Shown here piece by piece: positions 22,763 to 34,719 of a stretch of 64,000 nucleotides of DNA; position 1 is the stretch's first letter; each line of letters opens with the position of its first letter. This DNA is from Branchinecta lynchi (lineage: Eukaryota > Arthropoda > Branchiopoda > Anostraca > Branchinectidae), in assembly GCA_023053575.1 (NCBI GenBank), contig JAKZAP010000007.1, positions 27,801,464 through 27,865,463 of the forward strand, written 5' to 3'. The notes beneath the pieces are model-generated. The model saw nothing but the letters and a program-made list of their open reading frames with translations. It did not search any database and had not been told where the DNA came from. The position numbers were made by a program, and so were the translations under genes.

Positions 22763-23503
22763 AAGTTCCTAGCTAAAAATTATCCTAAAAATTTTTTTGA
22801 AGTTTTTGAACCGCTGTTGAAAAACCTGGAAGCATCTAGGAAACCGGGCATAATCTCTGGTGATTTCAACTTTGATCTGTTGAATCTCGATGTTGGCAAT
22901 AATAAGGATTTTCTAAGTATGATGTTGTGTTCTAGTCTTCTTCCAAGTATATCTCTGCCAACTCGAGTTACAGCTAATACAGCTACACTATTGGATAACA
23001 TATTTTATTCTCCTTATTTAGTTCATGCAACAGAATCGTCAGTAATTTTGTCTGACATGTCAGATCATTTTCCGGTGAGTGTTCTTCTGGATTTAAAAAA
23101 TAGTAATAAACAACTTCGTGATTCAACAATGAATAATTATAAAAAACGATATGAATGGATTGATTATAAAATCCTTCGGCAGTTGACTGAGGATCATGAT
23201 TGGAGTTCGGTTTATGATTCAGATGACGCTAATGCTGCATTTTCGAATTTTATTGATCAAATGATTCGACTGCGGGATAAGGCTTCCTCGACACGAGTTT
23301 TGCATGGAAAATTTGCGCAGAGATTTGACCCGTGGATTTCAGAAGGTATTTTGGTATCACTAAAACATAAAAATAAAAAGTTTAAGAATTATTTAAAACT
23401 GCAGACACCTGAGTCTTTTGAAGAATACAGAGTTTACAGGAATAAGCTAAATTCAATTATAAGACATGGGAAGAGAAAATTTTATAAAATTCTTGGAATA
23501 TAA
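22754..23503 (+). pseudogene. LINE B endonuclease (C-terminal half) and linker
   Basis: About 249 codons. IISGDFNFDLL (residues ~33-43) is the GDFN motif of APE-type endonucleases, and LSDMSDHFPVSVLL (~99-112) is the SDH motif with the catalytic His. The N-terminal endonuclease motifs are absent through 5' truncation. The ATG at 22754 belongs to the flanking repeat. The frame ends at 23503 after a one-base shift relative to the RT frame, which overlaps it from 23466. Confidence 0.85.
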
Positions 23504-25286
23504 ATCTGATATGAGAAAGACGTGGCAAATGATAAATGAAAAAATACGTCCTCATAGTCGTAAGAGTACTAGTGTTGATTGCCTTGAAATAAATGGAAAA
23601 AAAATTACTGAGCCTAAAGATATTTTAAACGCTTTTGGAGATTATTTTAGTAATATTGGTTCTAGACTTGCATCGACTATGAGTACACAGCTGAATTCCC
23701 CTTTTATTCCAGTTAATGGGCAACATGCGGAAAGTTCGTTTACTTTTTCTGAGATTGCGCCTCAGGAGATAAAAAAAACTATTGTGAAGCTTAAACAGAG
23801 TTTTTCTGCGGATGAATTTGGTTTTTCAGCACAAATTGTTAAACACATAGCGTCGAGCATTTCACCTTTATTGGCACATATTTTCAATCTGTCACTTACA
23901 CATGGGATTTTTCCTGAGCTACTAAAAAAAGCAAATGTTATAGCATTACCTAAAGCAGGTAGTTCAATTGATCCTTCAGATTATAGAGGTATTTCTCTGC
24001 TTTCGGTTTTTAGTAAAATTTTGGAAAAAATTGCAAACAATCAATTACAAAAATACTTATTTGATAATAAGATTTTACACACTTCTCAATATGGTTTTAT
24101 AAAGGGAAAGTCAACTGAACTGGCAATTCATGAGCTTTTATTGAATATAAATGATTCATTAGATGGTGGTCAACATGCTTTGGCGATTTTTCTTGATGTT
24201 GCCAAGGCGTTTGACACCGTAAATCATTCTTTGCTTCTTGCAAAACTTAAGTCTTACGGATTTTCAACACAAGCTGTTAATTTTTTTGCATCTTATCTTT
24301 CTGGGAGACGACTAGAATGTGTTGATAAATACCGTGATCTTCGTTCAGATACTTTCCAGATTAACTACGGAGTACCTCAGGGCTCTGTCCTTGGGCATAT
24401 TCTATTTCTTCTTTTTATAAATGATTTACCGGAAGTTTTGCCTCTTTGTAAAATTATAATGTTTGCTGATGATGTAGTAATTTTTTCTTCTCACCGGGAC
24501 CTAGCAGTTCTTTTCCAGAACCTTGAAAGCACGTTACTAGCTGTATCTGATTGGTACTCAAGGAATCTACTAGCTCTTAACGAGAAAAAATGCCAATATA
24601 TGTTATTTTCGCGTACTGGATCAGTCAGTTCAGATAGCTTCTCTCTTTTGTTAAATGGTCTTGAATTAAAAAGGGTTGATCAGTTTAAATACCTTGGTGT
24701 AATTTTAGATGAAAATTTGTCGTTTCATAAACATGTGAAAACACTATCGTTAAAAATTTCCCGAAATATTGGTATGCTATCACGTCTTCGTTATTTTTTT
24801 CCTAAAAATATTCTAAAATCAATTTATTAGTCTTTTGTCCATCCATATTTTCTTTATTGTATTTCTGTTTGGGCTTCTACCTTTTCATCTGTATTTAAAC
24901 CTCTCCAAATACTCCAGAATAAAGCAATGAGGATTCTTTTTAATGTTGAATACAGATCTTCAGTTAGACACATATATGGGACTTCAGGAATATATTCCTT
25001 GGATCAACTTCATACAATGTCTATTTCTAATATTTGCCATGATTATCTATACAATAGTTTACCTTCAAATTTCTCTGGTATTTTTCCAACTAATTCCCAA
25101 TTTCATAATTATCCAACCACTCATCGTTCAGATTTTTCGTGCGAATTTCGCCCTACGTCAAGAGCGAGTTTCAGCATCCGTCACACTGGGCCAAAAATCT
25201 GGAACTCAATTCCAGTATCAGTGCGAGAATGTAGCAATAAGCGACAGTTTCTAAAATTACTGAAAAAAAAATTTTACGACGCGTAG
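23466..25286 (+). pseudogene. LINE B reverse transcriptase
   Basis: About 606 codons read in one frame with a single internal TAG at 24828-24830. The RT motifs in order are: a finger region with SDYRGISLLSVFSKILEK, FLDVAKAFDTVNH (motif A), YGVPQGSVLGHILF (motif B; the usual P of SVLGP is H), FADDVVIF (catalytic YADD-type box) and KYLGVILD (motif D/E). After the stop the frame continues with the thumb/C-terminal motif HPYFLYCISVW and GPKIWNSIP, ending at 25286. In life it would carry out target-primed reverse transcription. The intact FADD box and few lesions point to a young copy. Confidence 0.88.
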
Positions 25287-25450
25287 TTGAGCAATTTCTT
25301 TTGTTTTTGTTCTCTTTTTGTTGATGTCAAAATGTAGTTAGAAGACGGCTTTTTATTTTATTTTCGTTGTGCAACATTGTCAGTGCTAAAGTATGCCACC
25401 AGGCATGTGCACTGGTCCGTGATTTTTATCTATGTTTGTTGTAATTAAAT

Positions 25451-25469
25451 ACTACTACTACTACTACTA
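25451..25469 (+). repeat. (ACT)n 3' tail of LINE B
   Basis: About six ACT units at the LINE/repeat-A junction; a microsatellite 3' terminus as in CR1/L2-like LINEs. Confidence 0.85.
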
Positions 25470-25470
25470 G

Positions 25471-25550
25471 GAACGAGCCCGAACTAGCAACACCTGGACC
25501 GACCGACAGACCGACCGACGGACAGAAATTGCGAACGCTATATGGCACTT
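25471..25550 (+). repeat. repeat A edge (GACCGACC motif and TATGGCACTTG)
   Basis: Resumption of the repeat-A block after LINE B. It matches the edge at about 45120-45195, with ACCGACCGACAG-type runs and gctatatggcacttgg. Confidence 0.75.
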
Positions 25551-26214
25551 GGCCGAAAAACGAGGAAAACAGGTTTGGGGGTGCATTTGAAAAATAAAAA
25601 TCCCAACTTATGGACATAACAGTTTCGCCGACGAGATTTAAGTCACATTTTTTCGGGTGAAGTTTCACTGCAGCTTTGACATACTACTTTCCTTTAGATA
25701 TGAAAGTTTTGTGTTCCGTTGCATTTTTCATTGGATATGCTGCACTTTCATAGCCAAAATTAAAGTTCGACAAAATACAGTAAACCTACATCCGAAAAAA
25801 TACAACTTTAAACTGGTTTGCAGAATCAGATTACCTTTGTGTAAAAACAAAAGATGACGAAAAATACTTCGCCATTGCAGCGTATTGAAGTGCGATCTGA
25901 AATGTTTATGTCTGCCTCGATCTTCATCTGCGATCTTACCACCAACTTAGGTCAGAGTCTAAATACGCGACGAAAGATGGTCTACATAGCAATTGAAGGA
26001 CGAGAAGTTCGCTTTCAGAATAAAGTGGGTCTTCCACTAGCAATCCTAAGTCCGTCGTGTCCGTGCTCGTCCCGTTTCCAGTGCTCTCATTTGCTGAAAA
26101 CCAACAAAATGGTCCCCTACGACACTTTACTATTGCTTACGAAACGTTACAATCGCTTCTGACGCCGTATTGCTAGTGGAGGACCCACTTAGCTTACCAT
26201 TATCTTGTATCATC
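25551..26214. other. no gene recognised
   Basis: Two plus-strand frames (25657-25857, 25854-26162) have no recognised motif and lack splice-site support. Confidence 0.35.
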
Positions 26215-26290
26215 GTTCAGGCAGTGTAAATCCGTTAAATTACTTGGGATAATAATCGATGATGACCTGATATGGAATTCATGTTGACAA
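26215..26290 (+). pseudogene. tiny LINE RT remnant
   Basis: Reads KLLGIIIDDDLIWNS, the LGI.ID..L.W motif just after the RT palm of jockey/CR1-like LINEs; nothing else of that element is seen. Confidence 0.45.
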
Positions 26291-26595
26291 TTTTATCTGT
26301 TTTAATGAAATCCCCCTTAAATCTTTAGGTTTGGATACTAAATGCCACAAAAAATCAACGAAGAAACCAACGAAAATGGGATTTGTAAGGGCCAACGAAT
26401 ATACTGAAATAAAAGGCGAATATTAAAGGCAACATTCACTTGCTAGTACCAAGTGAGAACAGTTATAATTGTTATTCGCGGGTATTGAATGATGAATGAT
26501 GTATTCAATTCAGCCAAAAAAAGCGATAATCTAACAAAAAATAAATAATAAATAAGGAAAAACAACACATCAACAAAGCAACCGCTAACTACTTC

Positions 26596-28004
26596 TTACT
26601 CTGCCAAAGCAAAACAATCAGCTAAAAGTGCCTTCCACACTCCAAGATTATAGAAGATAGGTTTTGCTGCCAACTGTACAAGATCATTATCACTCTTATT
26701 GAGGCGAATAAATAGAGATACACAAGCTTTGCGCTGGAGCTCTTTCAATGTAAAACAACGTTTTGCCACTAGAACTTCACTAACACTACATCTACGTGGT
26801 AGGCGAAGCAGTTTCCTTATAGCACTGTTATACACAACCTGTACTCTTGATAGTGAACCCTCTCTAGCATTCGTAACTAGGCCTAGACAAAAGAACTGGT
26901 AGCAAAATGTTTTATACAACCGTATCTTGATATCCTCGTTATGGAAACCAAATTTCCAAACCAAAGCATTTGCTCTTTTACAAAAACTTTTCATAATCTC
27001 AGAAATATGGCAATCATCTTTAAGATCCTTTTTAAAATAAAAATCCAAGGTAACGGAATTCATCAACAAATGTAATGTTCCGCCCACTCAAATAAACTTC
27101 TTGTTTCACGACTTTACATCCAGTCGGAATAAAAGCCATAGCATACATTTTCGAAGTGTTAAAAATCACATCACACTCACTGGCAAACACATCACAAATT
27201 GCGAGTAGCCGATTTAAACCAAACACAGTCGGGGAAAGGATTACAAGATCATCCGCAAACAGAAGATGATTCAAGCATTGTCTTGCGATGTAGCAACGAG
27301 TCAGAACAGACCTAAGTCGGACTGACAGATCATCAACATACACACTGTACAAAATAGGAGAAAGTATACCCCCTTGCCTTAAACCATTTCCCAGAGTGAA
27401 ATCCGTACTAAGAGTGCTCCCCCACCTCACAGAAAACCGCTGAGAAAACCGACAGAAACCGCCCCAACAACTTTACATACTGAACAGGAACACCTCTTTC
27501 AAGTAAAATTTTCAGCATTTTAGCATGATTAACTCTGTCAAACTCTTTGGCAGAATCAATAAAACAAGCGTAAACATATGTAGAAAAAAAAATAAAAAAA
27601 TTCTACATAACTTTAGAAGAAAAATAGCAAAATCAACACCGGATCTTTTTTTTAAATCCAAACTGATGACAAGATAACCCCAAAAATGCTGAAAGCTTTA
27701 CAAGAAAACACTTCTCTAAAAGCTCAGATAACACCGTTGCCAGGCCAATAGGACGATAGTTGTCAGAAGATTTTATATCTCCAGCCTTATTCTTACAAAT
27801 CGGCACCAATTCAACATTCATCAATGACGAAGGCAGAAGACCATGGTTCACAAAACCAATAAAAAGGCGTAAAAGTAGTTCTAGCTTCAAATCTGAAGCA
27901 AATTTTAAATGCTTTACAGAAATACCATCACCCCCTCCTACCTTTGCCGAATCCAAACTCTTGAGTGCAAATTCAACTTCAGAAGCTTCTATACAACTAA
28001 TCAA
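26596..28004 (-). pseudogene. LINE C reverse transcriptase and C-terminal region, broken
   Basis: Fragments in order on the minus strand: 28004-27633 with DNYRPIGLATVLSELLEK and HQFGFKKK; a disrupted stretch with FIDSAKEFDRVNH (motif A) near 27530; 27430-27032 with LRQGGILSPILYSVYVDDL (motif B) and LLFADDLVIL (catalytic box); 27087-26596, the C-terminal half with AIRKLLRLPRR. At least three frame changes. The FADD box is intact but the gene cannot be expressed as one protein. Confidence 0.82.
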
Positions 28005-28213
28005 CTTTTCCGCTCGTAAATATTCTAGAAAACTACACGAACTTTCAACGGAATTTAATAAAGCACGGAACTTACCAGCCCATAACTCCGCAATACCTCC
28101 CTCGCATACAATACCATCAATGCAAGAAGCTAGACAATTTCTACAGAAAATGGCTTCCTAATATTTTCCAAAACAATGAAGTATTTACTTCTAAAATACT
28201 CTTTGCCAAACCT

Positions 28214-29294
28214 TCACGGAGGCCTATCACTGCCAACCCACCGTAGAAAAGCTTCCCTTGAAGCTGTATACAGTGGTTTAAGGTAATCCCTCCACCCTGG
28301 AACGCCCCAAAACGACTGAGTATATGAATGTCCAGCAACTGACCGTAAACACTTAGTCCCAGAAAAAGTCAAAATAGAAAGAAACAAAGCATATAAACAT
28401 GTAAGAGAAGCTATGTGTTGGGGGTCGGTACAGTTTAGGGATCTACAAGTTAGAGTTTCATCCTCCATATCAATTTTACTAATCTTATCTCTCGTCTCAC
28501 ACAAATATTCCATCAAATTTTCTTCAGAAGCTTTAGACCAATCAATTCGAGTGCGACAATCGGACCACTTGCGTTCGTAGAAGGTCAACATTCAATGTAA
28601 AAGCCAATGGCAAGTGGTCAGGTCCAAAACCATAAAGTACCCAAAAATCATTCAATAGACTACTCATGTTTCGGCTCGCAACAACATGATCAAGCCATGA
28701 CACCACTCCAACGTGGGAATCACTCACATAAGTATACGAATCACTCGGTAAAAACTCACAGTCGGCAATAATCAGGGAATTATCATGTACAAAACGCTCA
28801 ACCTCAAGAAAAAAAGGGGACCTTGTCGTCGAATTTGCATCCCAATCACCAAGTATACAGACCTGCTCATACGTACCACAATCGAGTATAACCTGAAGAC
28901 GATTAAGGCAATCGATATATTCAGCATCGTTATCGGCTTGTGCTGATGGCATATAAATGTTAAAAAAAAGCAACATACAACTATTCAAATTAAGTTGTAA
29001 ACCGATTAGCCTATCATCATTCAACTTAACAACCTTTGCATTACTACCCAGAGATTTTTTCCATAGTACTAAAACTCCTCCAAACGGCCGCCCAATAAGT
29101 AACTCAGTATCTTTAACTGGAGAAACCCCAGAACCCCAAAAATCATGATGGAGGTTTTGTAGAATACTCAAATCTGACTCAAACAGCCATAATTCCTGTA
29201 GAAACAGTACATCATATTCCGCGAATAGCAACAACAGCTCATGCTTACTTGACCGAAGCGAGGGACAGTTATAAGAAACACATTTAAGAGACAT
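28214..29294 (-). pseudogene. LINE C endonuclease domain and linker
   Basis: From the likely ORF2 start (ATG at 29294, MSLKCVSYNCPSLRSSKHEL) through FLQELWL (catalytic Glu box), GRPFGGVLVLWKK, CILGDWDAN (GDxN box), SWLDHVV and DHLPLAFTL (terminal His box). All main APE-endonuclease motifs can be read in one frame to about 28542. A frame change leads into the linker at 28591-28214. The complete motif set suggests a relatively recent insertion. Confidence 0.8.
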
Positions 29295-30492
29295 TCGGCA
29301 GTTCGTTTGAGTGCACTTGCCTCTGATCGTCACGGGTTTCAGACGGACGGTTGTAGAATTTTCTCACAAGCACTCCCGTTGGCCAGAACTTTGAATCTAT
29401 AACACTAGTGATATGAACAGCTGGAAATTCGACTTTAAAAGAGGCACTTTTTGCGGGGTAACGAGCTCGCGAACTATCCATTTTCTCACACGAGACAAGG
29501 TCCGGCCTGCATTTAAGCATACGTGCCACCGAAGCTGCCAACGACTGGGGTTGAGTGTCAACGGCCAGTCTCACCACATAAATCGATAGTATTTTTTGTC
29601 AAGAGAGGAAGGGATTCCGCCAACGTTACCGCTTGTAATAGAACCGATAACCGTTCCACGGCGACATTTGCAGCACCTAAAGCTCCACGCCGGGACGTAC
29701 CACTACTTCCCTCATTTGTTCCGCGACGACTGCTAGAATTTGAAAAGTTACCTTGGAATCCGAAAATTTGGTTTGCATAACTTCGTACTCGCCTGGCACC
29801 ATTCGCATTTTCGTTCTCATTTGGGTTCACTCCATCAACTCCACTCGTCACTCGATCGACTCCGCTCACGGCGGTTCCAACGCTGATTTCGACACCAACT
29901 TCATCTATAGCGTCGCGGCTCGGACCCGCCGGTGGAGCTTGTCGTACATCTTGCCCTCTAGATGGCGGTACTTGTGCCGTCACCTGCCGGGAATAAAGCT
30001 CCGTGAGAGTATTAACTTGATTTCCCGTCCTGTCAAGAACCGGTTTTAACTCGCACATTAACGAATCTGGCACATTCGCGGCTACAGTTGATTGCAAGTT
30101 GTCAAAATCAGATTTGATACGATGCATTTCAGTCATAACTGACTCATACGAAGTTAGTACAGAAGCAAGGTCACAATGCTGGAGATTCATAGGTGGTAAA
30201 CGTGCAAGGTTTTCAGCATAGCAGTGCAGGTTATTTCTATTCGTCATGTTTTTAACAATATCGTACAGATCTCAAGAGCTAACTGTCGCGAACGCCGGGT
30301 CGTAACCAGATAATCAGCAAAAGCAGTTCTTTCTCCAGACTGTAGAACAGCTGAAATCTTCGATTTAGCCTCTAGAATCTCCTCGAGTGAAAAGACATCG
30401 TAGCAGATTTTAATTACAATCTCTCTTGCAGTATTGTCAACTTTGTTCACAAGGAACGTTAGGAGTTCCGAAAAAATCTCTCTGTGAGACAT
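29284..30492 (-). pseudogene. LINE C ORF1 (nucleic-acid-binding protein), in three frames
   Basis: Piece 1 (30492-30244) has EIFSELLTFLVNKVDN, a helical N-terminal module seen in ORF1 proteins of this LINE type. Piece 2 (30247-29558) is 229 codons with a heptad-like start, then a Pro/Ser/Asn-rich middle. Piece 3 (29577-29284) contains FWPTGVLVRKFYN, a C-terminal motif of these ORF1 proteins. Pieces 1 and 2 meet at an ATGA. Pieces 2 and 3 overlap out of frame. The most likely reading is one ORF1 with two frameshifts. The final TAA overlaps the ORF2 start by about 11 bases. Confidence 0.7.
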
Positions 30493-30520
30493 CTCGAAAA
30501 ATACACAGTGATTTACTTAG

Positions 30521-30814
30521 CTTTTAACGTGGGCTGTGCCCCACGGAACTTCCGGAATCCGGCCAAACTTGCGAAACACAGCCCGCCTACAGTCTTTGCC
30601 TGGCAGTAAAAACCACACTTTACAGACAAAATCCCAAAGTACTGGTGACTGGCTCGCTCTCTTTATTTTCAAATTTTCGGTTTCTTGGTTGTTGATCTTC
30701 ATCTTCGTTTTGGAATTTTTCCTGGAAATTTTCTGTCTGCGCTAATACAGTTAATACATTACAAATATTCGCCGTTTATTTCATTATATTCGTTGGCCTT
30801 TACAAACCCCATTT
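30521..30814. other. LINE C 5' flank, no gene seen
   Basis: Holds a small GC palindrome (cgtgggctgtgccccacg) near 30529 that may belong to the LINE 5' UTR. Otherwise unremarkable. Confidence 0.35.
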
Positions 30815-31500
30815 TCGTTGGTTTCTTCGTTCATTTAGAAAATGCTCCACCTGTTTGGCATTTTTCTCTTTCTACAGAGCTCTCTAATCGCCTGGAAAAT
30901 GTCCGAAAGAGAGCAGTAAGAATCATTCTGGATGATCATAATTCCTGAATTAACTGACCGCAAAAACACTATTTCAAAAAATTTTGGAGCAAAGGTAATC
31001 TGTTGTCCCCAGATAGCGCATCTGTTCCCCTCTCCCCTCCCGTCTTCCGTGAGTCGGTCCTAGCGGAAAACTGGTAATCAGTTTTCTCCATATCCTGCTA
31101 ATTCTTTTTCCTAATTTCTATGTATAGTTTCATCCCATCATTTATTTCTGGTCCTATCTTGTAATTGTATTAGTTAATTTGTTTCGTTTCTGTGTATTTC
31201 ATAAATATTTTATTCCTCTTTTAGCTTTAAGCTACTGGATATTAAACCGGATTAACTCATTGATTGATCATAAAAAAAATTGTTTTGAGTTTTAGGCGTG
31301 TCCTGATATTTCCATCCGAGAGACTGTGGAATGCTTTGCAGATGTGCTTTAACACTAGCAGGGTAGCCAAAAATTTAACTCCCGACTCTGAAGTATTCAA
31401 GCAGAACCACTCCTGCCGTGGGAAATAAATTTCGGGTGTATATAAAAATATTTCTTGTACCCACCTCAATCTCGCTTTGCATATTCGACATTTTTTCACT
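30815..31500 (+). mobile_element. LINE C-terminal fragments
   Basis: Near 30833-30947 the frame reads ENAPPVWHFSLSTELSNRLE followed by VRKRAVRIIL, the thumb motif (E-Y-A-x-P-V-W-H) of jockey-like LINEs. Near 31270-31400 another frame reads SERLWNAL, the RLWNSLP-type motif near the C-terminus of such proteins. They may be one LINE or two. Both are short and dead. Confidence 0.55.
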
Positions 31501-31599
31501 GCCCAGGATACGCTTGCTTCGAATGAGTTTTACGGGGCTCCTGCCATTTGAATTCTGATGACTTTTCTATTGTGTTTAAAAATTTCAGGACGTCTTTTC

Positions 31600-32760
31600 C
31601 ACTAGTAGTCAAAATTTGATCCACAGTCCGTGTACTTAACCTTGTCTTACACTTTTGGCTTATAGTGCTTATTCATGTTATCTAGTCAGACTTCACTTTA
31701 ACGATTAATCCATTGTAATTTGACAGGCTAAAATCTGAAATACTTAACAGATAAATCACATGCGAGTAAAACAGGTTTTACAAAAAGGCGAGTTGCTGAC
31801 AGTCCAGATCCTTCGTTCAATAGATTGAGAATCGTGTCTCGTACCTAACGGTTATATTAAGAAACCTAGTTTAAACAACTAGGGTCACCTATGATTGGGC
31901 GAATTTATGATTGAAGCTGGGTAGTGCCAAAATTAACAGTATGTTAAAGCGACTTGGATTGTCTTTGACTACAATGAGTGATCGAGACATCGGTGAGACA
32001 AAACAAAAAGACTGATATGCCTTAGCAAAAGGCAGGGGGGAATCATCCCCCCCCCCCTTCAGATCACCCCTGAACATCAACCTTGTTACCAAGCATAAAA
32101 GTTCGTAACGACCTATCTGAATACCTTTTCCTTTTCACCCATCTTCACGTAAATGGTATTTTTTTCCCATCTTTAACTGAACAGAACAGTAACACCCAAA
32201 AGCATCTCGTGTTGACCCTAATTAAACACGAAAAGGTCGACTCCGTCTTATAGCTATCTGGGATAGCGTTCCTTTCTTTCATGGATTTAATGACAGGGTC
32301 GAGTTGTGCCAACTATGGGGTGGGTATAATGATAGGAGGACGTAGTGACGGGTGGGTGAATTGTCGGATTTCTTGGGCGAACTTACTGGTGGGCAAACTG
32401 TAGGAAAAATTGGTGAACTGACGGATTTTTAGGCGAAATGACTGGTGGAGGAACTGACAGTAGAAGAACTGACGGAGGTCTTAGTGACGGGTGTGGGTAG
32501 TGACGGGTGGACGTAGTGACGTGTGGTCGTAGTGACGGGTGATTGTGGTGACGGGTGGGTGTAGTGACAGGTGGATGAACTGACGGGTCGTTGAAATGAA
32601 GGATGGACGAACTGTCGGAAAAAGTGGGCGAACTAACGTTTAGACGAACTGTCGGAAAAAGTGACGAACTGACGGATTTTTAGGCGAAGTGACGGTTGGT
32701 CGAAATGACGGTTGGACGTAGTGACGGGTTCCCGGTACGTTGAATGGAAAAAGACGGAAG
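31600..32760 (-). repeat. repeat X, copy 2 (inverted partner of 16.8-18.0 kb)
   Basis: Reverse complement of the block at 16835-17980 with the same landmarks in order. The minisatellite is much longer here (32310-32730): 16-bp-type units gtagtgacgggtggac, with variants. Confidence 0.8.
32310..32730 (+). repeat. GTAGTGACGGGTGG minisatellite
   Basis: Roughly two dozen diverged units of about 14-18 bp. The homologous array in repeat X copy 1 has only about eight, showing array-length change between copies. Confidence 0.75.
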
Positions 32761-33529
32761 ATACTTGTAGCTTGAAGATTAAAATATCTGGCCCGTTCTG
32801 AACATATTCGCAAGGATAGAGCTGGAGATTCGTGAACATAGGCAAAGTGACCTGAGAAATGCTATATTGGCTTAGAGAGAGTTGCAACGATAGACCTGAT
32901 GAATCGTCCCTAAGTTTTTGGTAGTGTGCGTTATATATATAAATATATATACAAGAATGACTCAATTCAAATGAGTATATACTTAAAAAAAATGTGCACT
33001 AGCGTATTAAATGGTGTTTCATAACTGTTGTCATGGCTGGATGGGTGTGGAGTCTGGACTAAGAACACAGTCGTCGTTTATGTCACTTCATTGCAGTCAT
33101 ATTTAGATATAACTATCAACCACACATACATTTCTCTAGTAAAGAAAAATGAGCCTACAAATAACATATGACCTTTGTGCAAACCTCATAAGACAAAATA
33201 TTCAGAAAGCAATATGCCAGCAATTTTAGTCGAGCTACGAGACTCTTTCTTTCGTTTATATTGAACGTATTTCCATAGCATTTTCTATTCCCCATACGCT
33301 ATGACTCTTCCTTTACTTATGGATTAAAGCTCAGTTTGACAACTACAGAAACCAATGATGATGCTCCTGGTGTCTGGTGTCCTACAACCAAGTCACGGGT
33401 GGACCCCGCCATCCCGTTGTATACTAGACTTATACAGAGCAATGATCCAAATTGTCAATAACATCTTGCACGAAACCAAGAATGGTTCGAGTCAAACGAG
33501 CTGAAAACTTCCTTTTTCACGGCACATGC
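32761..33529. other. no gene seen
   Basis: Contains a short AT run at about 32931-32952; nothing coding recognised. Confidence 0.35.
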
Positions 33530-33737
33530 CCTCCGTCCAAGTGCCATATAGCGATCGCAATTTCTTATCGTCCGTCGGTCTGTCGGTTGGTTCTGGTTTT
33601 GCTAGTTCTGGCACTTTCACACAAGCCAGGACGATGAAACTTCGCAGGCGTATCAGGGACCCGACCAGATTTACTTAAAAATAATCGCTGCCTCAATCCG
33701 ACTTTCCCCGTTTCCGGGAGTCCGGAAACTAGGAAAA

Positions 33738-33845
33738 ACGGCAGCAAAAGGAGAGCAAATGAGCGATGTCCAACTGCGGTATCGATCCAGCGACCTCTTT
33801 GGTGTAGGCCCACGCTCTACCAATAGCGCCACGCCTGGTTGTTTT
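33738..33845 (-). repeat. tRNA-derived SINE head or tRNA pseudogene
   Basis: The minus strand reads tggcgctattggtagagcg (A-box/D-arm form) and, about 30 bases on, ggatcgatacc (B-box form), with T-runs downstream. The acceptor stem does not pair and the T stem is imperfect, so it is not a functional tRNA gene. Confidence 0.55.
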
Positions 33846-33923
33846 TAGAGCCGAATTGGAGAGGACATACAGTTTAAAAATTAAAGTAAGACCAATTGGT
33901 CAGAACGAATGCTAATTTCTAAC

Positions 33924-33955
33924 CAGAGCAAAATAACTGGAGTTATTTTGCTCTG
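33924..33955. repeat. perfect 15-bp hairpin with 2-nt loop
   Basis: cagagcaaaataact at 33924-33938 and its exact complement at 33941-33955, loop gg. The same style of short-loop palindrome as at 2756-2812. Confidence 0.95.
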
Positions 33956-34719
33956 ATGCTAACTAAACTTAAACTGGGAAAACGACCATATTAACTTGGA
34001 AAAATTCACTGTCCAGATCCGGTCATAGTGGGGGGAGTGGAGGGATGGGAAGTACTGAAACTTCTAACATGCATAACTTTGGAAAGGGTAATTGGACATG
34101 CATGAAACTTGACATGTGTCAAAAACTAGTGTTTCGGATATTCAGTTTCAAATCCGGGCGAGATTCGATACCTGAGGGTGGAGGGGGGGGGGGGGCGGGA
34201 GGATGGCACCGGAAATCTCCTGAAAGGCTTCCACATAAGCTAGGACAATAAAACTTGGAAAGCCCATGAGGGATCCGACGAGATTAACTTGGAAGTAATC
34301 ACTTCCCCGATCAGGCATCGCGGGGAGGAATGGGGGGATGGGGAATCCAGAAACTAGAAAACATACAGATCTTTGGAACGGGTAATCGGACATGCATGAA
34401 ACTTGACAAGTGTGAAGAACAAGACGTGTCTCAGATTTTCAATTTAAAATCTGGCCCGAATCCGATAACTGGGGATGGAGGGTAGAGGGGGGGGGGGGGG
34501 GTGGACCGGAAATCTTGTGAAACACTTAAGGTCGAGGGATCGGGATGGAAATTGAAGGGAAGAACGAGCATTAATCCTAGATAGAATAGACTAGAATAAA
34601 ACTTTAATTCAAAAATGTGGCTTATCATAGCAAATTGCGAAATTCGATATTTTTTCGTCAGGTACATTGTTAGCAAATAAACACATTACAAAATCAACAA
34701 AAAGAAGACACACTTGAAG

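Larger units (their letters stand above)
22763..25470 (+). mobile_element. LINE B, 5'-truncated, lightly damaged
   Basis: A jockey/CR1-like LINE that begins inside the endonuclease, runs through a full RT and ends in an (ACT)n tail at about 25450-25469. The left flank is repeat A up to tgatatgcctgc and the right flank resumes repeat A at gaactagcaacacc, as at about 45110 where the repeat is uninterrupted. The LINE therefore inserted into repeat A. Damage seen: one frameshift near 23.49 kb and one in-frame stop at 24828-24830. Confidence 0.9.
26475..30520 (-). mobile_element. LINE C, near full length
   Basis: On the minus strand: ORF1 (30492-29284), then ORF2 with APE endonuclease, linker, RT and C-terminal region (29294-26596), then an A/T-rich 3' UTR with an atcattc repeat near 26480-26500. 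It is of the CR1-like superfamily; I cannot place the clade more closely. Several frameshifts break ORF1 and the RT. It is the longest LINE in the window. Confidence 0.85.
33530..34580 (-). repeat. repeat A block (minus orientation), left part
   Basis: Starts with the family edge agtgccatatagcgatcgca and GTCGGTCTGTC-type runs, then reversed repeat-A phrases, with poly-G tracts near 34183-34194 and 34488-34501. It is interrupted by a tRNA-like SINE and a perfect hairpin, and broken at about 34581 by LINE D. Confidence 0.75.

Noticed and set aside
33738..33845. A true tRNA gene on the minus strand
   Set aside because: The D-arm and B-box forms are present, but the acceptor stem does not pair and the anticodon stem is absent.
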